A DNA stretch of 64,000 nucleotides from Mytilisepta virgata (taxonomy: Eukaryota; Mollusca; Bivalvia; Mytilida; Mytilidae): contig CM051516.1 in the NCBI GenBank assembly GCA_028015205.1, positions 37,028,230 to 37,092,229 on the forward strand, written 5' to 3'. The notes under the pieces are model-generated. The model searched no databases. It saw only the letters and a list, made by a program, of their open reading frames with translations, and was not told the DNA's origin. The position numbers were made by a program, and so were the translations under genes. Shown here piece by piece: positions 33,727 through 45,100 of this stretch (its first letter is position 1; the number at the start of each line of letters is the position of its first letter).

Positions 33727-34778
33727 TATGGCAAGCCGTTTTACTATTTATTCTTACTTCAAGATATCTCATATAATATATAAGATATCTTATATAATCT
33801 AGTTTTTATAAGACATCTTATAAACTTTATAAGATATCTTCTAAAGTTTATAAGATATCTTATAAAGTATATAAGATATCTCATAAAGTTTATAAGATAT
33901 CTTATAAATATTTTTTATATAAGATATGTTATATACTTTATAAGATATCTCATATAATTTATAAGATATCTTATATAGTTTATAAGATATCTCATAGTTT
34001 ATAAGATATCTTATATAATATATAAGATATCTTATAAAGAAAATTATATGAGATATCTTATAAATTATATGAGATATCTTATAAACTATATAAGATATCT
34101 TATAAACTATATAAGATATCTTATAAACTATATAAGATATCTTATAAACTTTATGAGATATCTTATAAACTATATAAGATATCTTATAAACTTTAGAAGA
34201 TATCTTATAAAGTATATAAGATATCTTATAAAGTATATAATATATCTCATATAATATATAAGATATCTCATATAATATATAAGATATCTTATATAATCTA
34301 GTTTTTATAAGATATCTTATAAACTTTATAAGATATCTTATAAACTTTATAAGATATCTTATATACTTTATAATATATCTTCTAAAGTTTATAAGATATC
34401 TTATAAAGTATATAAGATATCTCATAAATTATATAAGATATCTCATAAAGTATATAAGATATCTCATAAAGTTTATAAGATATCTTATAAAGTTTATAAG
34501 ATATCTTATAAAGTTTATAAGATATCTTATAAATATTTTTTATATAAGATATCTTATATACTTTATAAGATATCTCATATAATTTATAAGATATCTTATA
34601 TAGTTTATAAGATATCTCATATAGTTTATAAGATATCTTATATAATATATAAGATATAAAGAAAATTATATGAGATATCTTATAAACTATATAAGATATC
34701 TTATAAACTATATGAGATATCTTATAAACTTTATTAGATATCCTGAAGTTAGAATAAATAGTAAAACGGCTTGCCATA
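33727..34778. mobile_element. Foldback element with GATATC palindrome array (subfamily A, copy 2)
   Basis: Same ends as copy 1 (TATGGCAAGCCG... and inverse), with a different exact 6-bp target duplication GAACCA (33721-33726 and 34779-34784), which proves independent insertion. The core again holds the ATAAGATATCTTAT palindrome every 21 bp or so. Its length (1052 bp) is close to copy 1 (1031 bp), but the order of spacer variants differs, as expected if arrays expand or rearrange internally. ORFs of up to 194 codons here are artefacts of the repeat. Confidence 0.88.
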
Positions 34779-34784
34779 GAACCA

Positions 34785-36883
34785 TGCACCCATAACTAAA
34801 GGGTAAAGCCAAAACCATAAAGGTAGAACTTTGCACGAGGAAGATACTCCAGGTTTTTACAAAATTTAACATTTCCGTAATAGTAAGTTCGGACTGGTAT
34901 CGAAATACTAGCAACTGAGCTTTTAATAAAAAAGTATACGGATGTTCGAGTAATGCTAAACGAGTAGGCTTACTGTGGAATTTTCAGGCCTCTTACTCCG
35001 GTTGGGGGTGGAACCATTTTCTTTTCACGTACCGGTTACTTTGAACTTGAGGAAGGATGGTGTTATTTACCGTTCCACATTAAGGATATCTCCCTCGTGT
35101 ATAATATCTTTATCCCTCGATTGATTTGACTTTAAAAATAAAACTTTTTTTGCATTTGAAACTTGTCTTCAACGTTTGAATTCCCTTAAGCATCCAATCA
35201 GTATGCAGGCGTTAAATTTGTCATAAAACTTATTTGTTTTATACAAAAAAGCCCCATACACTAGTATTTGGGTTGTTTTTGTATAAAACAAATGCCCGTG
35301 TATATTGGATAGACATTTCTTTACCAAGGTGCACCGACAAAAAGGAGGAAGCAATGCTAAAACGAAAGTCAGACCTATTTTATGATGTCGTAAAATACCA
35401 CCTGATTAAAAATTTCTATTGTTTGTTCAAAAGAAAACAGGTAAAGTAATATTGTGAGTTAAGTGTGACAGATTTAACTGAAAACGAACGTTGGTTACGT
35501 AGACGAGTTCCTGTACAGTACCTCTTTCACGACATTCGTAAACGAGTCTTTCAAAAACAAAAGTTTCGTGGCAAAAGTTGATTTGTTTTGCTTTGCAAAA
35601 TCGATTTACCTTGTTTAAAATTGATGTAGTATTTAATATACACGTCATGGTTAAGTCAGGTGAAACAATGTTTATTTTATTCTAGTTTGAAAAGATTGTT
35701 TAATGAACTTTAGGGGATTCATTAATGAATGCAGTATAACTGACTGAGTATATACCATAAAGATCTTACTCTAAGCCTCAAGCTTAAGTGAGCGGACCAA
35801 GTCAAACAGTAACCGTCTAAGAGTAGGGGTAAAACCTTCGAATTTCAACCAATTGGATAAGGCAGTTTTTGCCATGATTTAGTACATGTAGAATTAAATT
35901 CTAACCAGTACATTAACAGGTAAGCCAAATCTAGACCTTTCTGCATCATGCATATGGTTATCAGAATTCACTTCAAAGCCAAGGCCTAGAATTAGAAAGG
36001 GCCACTACATATAAATTTCTAAACATTTCAGGTCATTCTTGCCTATAGTTAGAACACAGAATTGTGTTTGATTCTATGTATTGACAAATAATGATTTAAT
36101 ACAATGATACATTGTAAGGTAGGTCTAAGCCTAAGGGCATGTTACATGTAAATTAATAAAAATGTTAATTTGTTGAAGCAAGTTTAGGTTTTAAAAGATT
36201 ACTGGAAAGGAAAATGGATACATATCAGGAATGTTGCAAATTGTATATTTTAGGTTTTTGGCATAGTATACTTGAGATAAGAAGAATATAAAATGTTTTC
36301 AGTTATTTCTGAAAATGCAAAAATGAAAAAAAAATCAAGTTTCAGGATAGTAGCTAAAGGTGCAGACTCGCCCAACCTCTACCATGCCTAATGAGATGGA
36401 TGTTTCTGTATTGTCTTTATTGCTCTATTAGTTTCAGAGGAGAAGATTTATGAATAGTTTTGGCAAATTTTCTTATTTTAAATAATGATGGCCATATTGG
36501 TTGTAGATCCATACACCTGGGCACAAGTTTGAAAAGGGAGAACCTACGGACTAGACTATTCCATCAGTTGGTCCAGATGTTTCAGAGGTGATTTTTTCAC
36601 AAGGACTATTCCACCAAAGTTTCAGTGGTTCCAATTGTCCCAGTGGTTTCAAAAAGGAGAAGTTTATGGAACATGACAACTGATGCCATGTGATGGCAGT
36701 AGTTCACACATGGACCTTTGCTCCAGCTGAGCTGAAAATGATTTTTAAAAAATTTATGCATCAAGATAATTGCATATTACATGTACAGTACATGTTGTTA
36801 ACAAATGAATATGATAGTTTGCAATAATGGAGATTAAATGCTGTCCGACAAGATTAATATTGTGAAAATTCATCTATTGGTAC
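34785..36883. other. Spacer with one small hairpin
   Basis: A 17-bp perfect inverted repeat, TTTGTTTTATACAAAAA / TTTTTGTATAAAACAAA, lies at 35233-35292 with a 26-base loop. A weak relative of the GCCATCTTGG-type dispersed repeat is visible around 36430-36720 (GTGGTTTCA, GGACTATTCCA). No gene is supported. Confidence 0.4.
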
Positions 36884-36948
36884 CTGAGAGATTCTATCCT
36901 AGGACCTTTCTGTTCATGGTCAGCACTTTAATCAACTGAGCTCAGGTG
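36884..36948 (-). repeat. tRNA-like SINE head
   Basis: On the minus strand, GAGCTCAGTTGATTAAAGTG resembles a tRNA A-box region and CCTAGGATCGAATC a degraded B-box at about the right spacing. A second copy with the same internal phrase AACAGAAAGGTCCTAGGATC is at 38429-38488. Stems do not form a credible tRNA, so this is a SINE or tRNA-derived repeat. Confidence 0.6.
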
Positions 36949-38428
36949 CAGCTGATTACATGTAGGTTGGCTATATAGGTCAAACTACATAAAATTCAGC
37001 CAGTGTTCACCCCAAGCCTGAATTGCACTGTGGTACTGTGGTGGTATATTTCTCGGCTGGTTGCTATCATGATTGGCGCAGTGCTATAAATTTCGACCAC
37101 AGTGGTTAAAAAATCATCAGTTCAATTTCCCCAAGCTCGTGTATTTGTTTTCCAGTAAACACGTGCTCAACAATTTAACTGCTTTCCTGTTGAGTTATGA
37201 CAAACAAATCGTATATTTCATGTGTCAATTGATTATCATGGTATCAACGGCATGGCTAAGATAATTTAAATTTGATGCTGCCACAAATTAATTTAATTAA
37301 AAGTGTAATGTTGACTTTGACAATTGTTTTATGCAAAGACCAGTCTGGTGATATTCAGATAAATCATGTGTGTCGAGGTTGTTTCCATAATATTTATACA
37401 TGTAGCTATAGCTAGTTCAAGGACATTGAAAAGATGTCTTTCTCATCAGCTGTTCATATCGACTTGGAAGCTGAAAGAACTCAGAAGTGTCAGAACCAAG
37501 TGCAAAACTATGGAGAACAACAGATAGAATTCCTTTTTTCAGTGTGTTAACAAGACTGGGTGACAGGGTCAGAAAAGTCCATATAGTGATAACGCTGATA
37601 TCAACAATTAGCATGACCAAAGTACTTTGTGACTTACAAGTGTAAAACCCCTTCAGATTCTAAAGATAGGCAATCAGGGATAGATCCTGAATGGCTGAAA
37701 GTGTATCTATGGTCCATCTTTACACAAGATATGCAAGGAAAGTTATGTAAATTGTGCATAGAATAACACGAAACCAAACAATGGGTCTTGAATCTTGACA
37801 AGCCAAACCTGTACTTAGATAGTAAAGCATAGTTTGAAATAAAAAAAACACAGAACCACCCAGAAGCAATAAGTGTTGGCCAACTCTTATATTAGACTAG
37901 GTTGACCTAGCTTGACATTTCAGCATGTGTAAAGACATTTTGGCAAATGAAAAATAGAACAATTGCAACTAATTAATAAATGAATTTTAGTATGATGTGT
38001 TGATCTCTGTTAACATACCACATGTATATATCATACTGACACATTTGTATTAAGTATTAAACCCCCCTTTTTTTGGACTACATGTATTTTGTGATTACAT
38101 ATGTGCTACATGTATCCACAATTTCTGTGGATAATACTGCATTCCTCAACCTTCTATTTCTGGAAGGGCTGGTACCACCGGATGATTGTTGAGCATCTCT
38201 TATCTTCACTGCTATACCTGCTGAACTGTCACTACACTCAGAATGTCTCTGGTCAGACTATTACTTGTCTTAACCTTTGCCACAATTCCATGTCTCTCAA
38301 ATCCAGAAATGTTTCGACATGGAAACTTTGAAACTTTGGTCATCTGAGTCCTAGATTCAAATCCAGAGCTACAGCAGTATTGTTCTCAGCACCTTTGTGT
38401 TGAAAATCATCTGGTGGTACATTGTATC
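36949..38428. other. Spacer upstream of the YccV-domain gene
   Basis: No exon could be supported. Because the first coding exon at 39157 follows a good splice acceptor, an untranslated first exon of that gene may lie here or nearer, but I cannot place it. Confidence 0.35.
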
Positions 38429-38488
38429 TGTGGGATTCGATCCTAGGACCTTTCTGTTCATAATCTTTAACTTTAATGGACTGAGCTT
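38429..38488 (-). repeat. tRNA-like SINE head, second copy
   Basis: Shares GATTC.ATCCTAGGACCTTTCTGTTCAT and ACTGAGCT with 36884-36948, and the flanking GGCTA..TATATA sequence also matches. The A-box and B-box words are present but decayed. Confidence 0.6.
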
Positions 38489-39156
38489 AAAAAGTTCTCT
38501 CATAAAGCAGTTGATGATGGCTAGCTATATACTTCCAACGACCAAACACTATTGTTGCAATACTTTACTTCAGGTACATGTACATTGTGTATCTTCTAAT
38601 GCACTAGATATACATGTAAAGGTGCCACTGTGCTTTTCTTGTACACAGTTAATTAAGGGCTTTCAAATATTTTTAAAGCAGAATCACAAAATTAAAATTG
38701 ATTAGATAACTGACGGTATACTCAGGCACAAGAGCAGCTGTTTTTAACCAGATTTACTAACAAAAAAGTCTGGTTATTAGGTGAAATATGATAGGTGGGT
38801 AGATCCAAACATTAATGCATGTACTAAATTGAATTTGCTGTCTGTTTTGTAAAGAATACCATATTTTCCTGCCTATAGGTCGAGATCTTATTTACTTCAA
38901 AATGACCATTTTACCATTATAAGTCTATGGAGAGAGTATTAATTAGAACTATAGTCCACATAGACTTATAGTCCAGAAAATACAGTAACTACATATAGAT
39001 ACATTATGTAGTTTCCTTTTCTGTAAATGTAAATTTTCCAGAAATTCCTACACGTATGAATTTCTGTAGACAAATATCATAAAACACAACAAACTTTATT
39101 TCTCCAATATATGTTTTTTTTCCAGATGTATCTAGAGAGAAGATATAAAATATATC

Positions 39157-42100
39157 ATGGACCGTCGTGCAGCAATACAACTTGGTCTGCTGTTAATGGC
39201 AGTACCTGCTCAGTATTTGTTTACTAAATTTATGACAACAACAGATTCACAAAGAAGTCATGCATTAAGAAAGTAAGTAAAAGTTTTCGATACATGTTGT
39301 TAATTGCTATATACTGTGAATACAACAGACAAAGTGTAGTGATATACATTGTATCATTTATATCAGACGGTTATTTATTATTTATTTTATGTGTAGGTCC
39401 TGTATTCATTCAGAATTATTGAATATAATAATAATAATAAAAAAATCCCAATAGATTTTAGACTCATCAAAAATTTTGAATGATCAAATCTGTTATTAAT
39501 TTCAAAAGTATGCAATAATGTGATATGAAAGAGTAACCTTTCTGTAGTGTTAAAATGAGACTTATATCATACCCACAGAAATCTTCTGGAGAAAATGAGA
39601 AGATGTTTTTAAGTAAATGTATTTAAAATTTGCTGTTAATTAATTTTACTATTTACTTGATAGGGGTCTTGCTGTACAATTGTACATTGTAGTCCTTTTA
39701 GAACTCTGCTAACAATGTTTTCATAATTTTTCATTTAACTAAAAATTTGGTCATAAGCTAAGGTGATGGACAATAAATCCAGAGAAGTGCTTCCAGTGCA
39801 TAAAAATTCAATTTATTAGTTTATAATTAATTCAGATATTTAATAAGACAAAATATTTTTCTACATGAATTTAGGCCACGGGTAACTCTATTATAATTAT
39901 AAATTACAGCATAGTCAATGATGCTTCATTATTTCAAGAAAAATATTTATCATGGAAGGCCTGGAAACAATGGTGTTCAGATTTATGGGGATCTGTATCA
40001 TCATTGGCTGATGATCCAGATGTAGATGTTGAGGAAGGAGAGTCTCCAGCGTTAGAAGTGTTATTATATAAAGATCCAAAAGGATATTTTGCAGGTATCA
40101 TTAAAACTTTGTTTATTACGTTTTTGAAATTTCTACTTATTTTGATTGATCAATAAAAAAATTAACAAATTTAAGGTATATTTCAGAGAGACAATATCAC
40201 ATCAAATATCATGTAACATTTCAGGTACATTCAAATAATGTATATAGATATTGTTACTCGTTTGAAGAGATTGTATCGGGAAAAAATTAGGGATATTATA
40301 GATTTGTATATTCCATTTAAAATTGGCTTTATATAGAAAATAAAAAATCTAAACAGGATACAAAGTTTACCTTGATAGATTGTGTAAAACAGTACACATA
40401 ATTGCACATGTACATTTATCTTAATTTAAAAATCTTTCAATCCGATCCTTTAAAATAATTGAGTTATTGTATATGATATCCAGAACTTATTTATTTTTGT
40501 TTATAAAACAATCGCTTTAAAAATGAAGAAATGCAAGTAAAGCATTGATCACATGCTTTCATACTTAAGTTAAAGCATCACACATGTTAGTTTCTCTTAT
40601 ACATTAAACCATCATATATTTTTTAACATATAAAATTACATATTAATTATTCATAATGTACATAATTTTAATTGTAAAAGAAAAAGATTTTTCCGTGGCT
40701 ACTAAATAATTTAAATGCAATACATCCCTGGAGAACTGAATCTGTAGTTAGAAATATCAGGTTCTATCATTATATAAATATTATTTCCTGTTTTTAATTG
40801 AAGTGAATTTTAGATGAACGATATTAATTTGGTTTATTATGAAATGTATTGATTTATTCATTCAGCACTTTTAATTCTTGGAATGAAAGGATATGGTGTA
40901 TGCATCTCTTAAATAACATTGGTACCAGTGGCAGATAGAAAGTAAAAAAAAATGCTAAAATAAAAAAAAATCAAATTAACAAAACAAGAAATATTTCAGC
41001 TTTGTCCTGAATTGATATCAGCTCAAATTGGGAATACAAAATTTTATCTTATGAATATCACCTCATACTTTAAGCAAATTTTAAATTTCAGCATCTCCTG
41101 AACCAAGGAGTCCCAGGCCACCAAATGTTAAATATAGAATAGGACAAGTTATTAGACATAAGATATGGGGTTATCGAGGGGTTATCATTGGATGGGACCC
41201 TAAATGCAGGGTAAGTTTTAGAATTAGTATAAGTGTACTTTATGCAATCATACTTAGGGAGCAACCATTTGCTTGGTGGGGGAGGCTATGATTAAATGTG
41301 TGTTCCTGCGTATTTTATTCGCCAAAATTTTGGTCCTGTATTTTCTTTCAGTCATGGAGGCTGCTTAAATTTTAATTCTCAATTAAAACAAAAAAATTTC
41401 CTGTCGGTTTGACACAGGTCCTGCATTTTTTTTTTTATGCCCCTCCATGAATGTGGCTGGGGCATATAGATTTACCCTTGTCCATCTGTACGTACATCCC
41501 GATTCTATAAAGTTTGCATTTAGCTCCGTTTCCCAGAAACCTATAGTAATATATCAATGGTTTTTCACCATTACAGTCCTCTTGTATAGTACAACACAGT
41601 TCAGCAACACTTGGGTCGCCATGACCTACATTTCATGCTTCAGTGTCTTTGGTTATGTTTTGCATATAGGTTAATTTTTCAGAAACCTGTAGTAATATAT
41701 TAATGATATTTGACCACTAGTCCTCTTGTATAGTACAATGGAGTTCAGCAACTGTTGAGTCGCTATGACCTACATTTCATGCTTCGGTGACTTTGGTTAA
41801 GTTTTGCATTTAGGTTCATTTCTCAGAAACCTATAGTAATATATCAATGATATTTCACCACTACAGTCCTCTTGTATAGTACAATTCAGTTCAGCAACAT
41901 TTGGGGTGCTATGACCTACATTTCATGCTTCAGTGACTTTGGTTAAGTTTTGTGTTTAGGTTAAATTTTCAGAAACTTGCATTGTTTTTAGGGCGGGGCA
42001 TGCGTGTCTTATAGACACAATTTCTAGTTCACACCTAAAGTGATCCCAACATTTTGTTTTGCCAAAATTCTTATCCTGCCTTTTTAGCTCACCTGTCCTC

Positions 42101-45100
42101 AAAAGACATGTGAGCTTTTGCCATCACTTGGCGTCTGTAGTCTGTCATAAACATTTTCAAAGATCATCTCTCTGAAACCACTGAACCAATTACAGCCATA
42201 CTTAGTCTGAATTATTCTTAGGGTAGCACTAGCTAGAATAAAGTTCAATGTTTTATTTTCTTGTCCGTCAAAAGTATGGCCAGCATGACTAAAAATAGAA
42301 CATAGGAGGTAAACTGCAGTTTTTGGCTTATATCTCAAAAACTAAAGTATTTAGACCACAACGGGGTAAAAATGTTCATAAGGTCAAGATCTACCAGTCA
42401 TGAAATTCTCTGATGAATCGATCAACCCTTTGTTGGGTTATTGCCCCTGAATTGATAATTTTAACGAAATATTTAGGTTTTTATCTTGAATATTATTATA
42501 GATGAAGACAAACTTTAAACAGCAAAAATATTCAACAAAGTAAGATCTACAAATAAGTCAACATGACCAAAATCGTCAATTGACCCCTTATAGTAGTTTT
42601 AACCCATTAAAGACAATTTTTCAAATTTTTTTTCGTCATCTTTGTAAACTTTCAAAAATCTTCCTCTGAAACTAAAGAATCAATTTCATCCAAACTAAGG
42701 CTGAAAGATCCTTAGGGTATCTAGTATAAAGTTTACGTTTTATTTTCTTGTCCATTGAGAAACATGGCTAAAAATAGAACATAGGTAAAAAATGCACGTT
42801 TTGGCTCATATCTCAAAAACTAAAGCAGTTAGAGCAAAACTGACCAGAAGTAAAAATGTTTATGAGGTCAAGATCTACCTGCCATGAAATTTTCAGACGA
42901 ATCGGTCTACCCATTTTCAGTTTATTGCCCCTGAATTGTTAATTTTAAGGAAATTTTAGTTTTAGGTTATTAACTTGAACATTATTACAGATAAAGACAA
43001 ACTGTAAACAGCAAAAATGTTCAGCAAAGTAAGATCTACAAATAAGTCAAAATGACCAATATCATCAATTGACCTTTTATGTGAGTTTTTCCCTTGAAAG
43101 ATTATTTACATGTAAACTGTAATTATCAGTAAAACTGATGGTCTGACATATTGTTTAGAGCATAACTTGAAATAAGGTAAATGGTAGCTGTACAAGTAAA
43201 ATGGAGGGTGAAGGGTAAAGGTCATTGAAAAAGTTCCTAGCAACCAATGAAAAAATCCAAAGCAACCCTGTATATTTGTGTTAAGGACCCTATAATATAG
43301 CTGTACAAGTCAATATGGAAGCTCAACGGTCAAGGTCATTGAAAAATCCAAAAAGCAACCGATGGAAAAGTCCATAGCAACCAGATATACATGTATTTGG
43401 GTTCAGAACCCTACAGTTTACCTGTTCAAGTCAAAATGGAGACTCAAGTTTGTCTTCATCTATAATAATGTCTTTAAGGTCAATTTAAAAGTCCATAGCA
43501 ACTGATGAAAAAGTCCCTAGCAACCATATAAATTTAGGTTCAGGATTCTATATTTTAGCTGTACAAGTCACTATCAAGGTGAAAACTGCGACGATATACA
43601 TTAAATAGCAAAAATAATCATTGATGCAAGACTACACAAAAAGTAACAGGTGAGCGATTCATGCTCTTGGGATCCCCATGTTTTGTTAAAATGTAATATA
43701 AAGTGTTTTTTTTTTTTCTACAGTGTAATATAAAAGTAACTTTATATGTATTTGATACAACAATTGTTGATTTTTAGGCACCAGAAGAATGGATACAACA
43801 AATGCATAGAAGAGATAAACCTGTAAGTTTTGTTTTTACTGACTAGATGGTAATTTTTTCTCTTAAAACAGATCTGCATTGATTGAACTTATGTCATTGT
43901 TGACCTTTCCTGTTTTTCTGTTTGATTATTGTTCATTTTTAGATATTTTAACTGGAATAATTTAAGATCTGTTTGGTGTTTGAAGTACCTTTTTTGGCTT
44001 TAACCACTACTGATGAGACATAAGTTGTTGAAATCTGCACATACAGTGCATCAAAATGTTATTAGGAGTCATCCATAATTTGCAACATTTGTCATGAGCT
44101 TACAAAACACACGCTAGGGGGAGGGGGTTTCAAATTCAACATTTTTAGCATACACTTTAAAAAAATCGGTATAAAGGTAATTTCTGCTGATATTCCGGAA
44201 AATAGAGAAAACATGGTGGTAATAATTATAGAATTCATGATGCTGTCAAAGCTCTGATCAGTATACATTTCTATAAGGTGACAAAAAGCGAACAAGAGCA
44301 GGTCAACATATGACGCATGCTCTTGACTTGGTACTTGCATATGAAGGGGTGTGAGTGAAGGGGGGGGATAAATTTTTATGTAGTTATGTAATGAATTATT
44401 GATAAACTATAGAAAATGACGGTTCTATGGTATTTTTTTTAGGAATGGAGAGAGATGCCAAATTATTCAATATTAGTGGATACACGAGATAGATTAGCAC
44501 CACAAACAACATATGTGCCAGAAGAAAATATAGAAATTATTACAAATATGAAGGTTAGAATTATGATGTTTATTGCTCCCAATTCATTTTCCTTGTATAA
44601 TATTAATTCATTGTTACCTTTTTTCCTGTGATTTTTTTTCCTATGACATTTCCTACAGATTTTGTGACTTTTTTTTTTCCAATTACCAATCAGGAATTTA
44701 ATGTGTTATTTATAAAAGACGGCACATGAAAACTCACTAACTTTATTGGATGTGTATTCCATTCACTAATTTTATGGGATGTGTATTCTTTTCAACACTA
44801 CAGAAGCTTCTAGACCATTTTGACAACTAAAGACAATGAAACATATTCCGGTAGTCATTTTAATAGCCAATAATAAATTGTGTATTTTTTAAATAAGAAA
44901 TGCTAACAAATATGTTAATTTTTAAATGTAGATGGGGCAAATAGATTTTTTGTTCATCTAGAATAGTAAAAATTTCTTTGAAACTACCATAAAAGGCTAT
45001 GTATAGTCCGCAGTTGTGTAAAATCAGCACCCCTATTTTGGCCCTTAAGGTCTGAGAAAAAAGATACTTCGGGTGTATAATACGCATATACTTTTAGACT

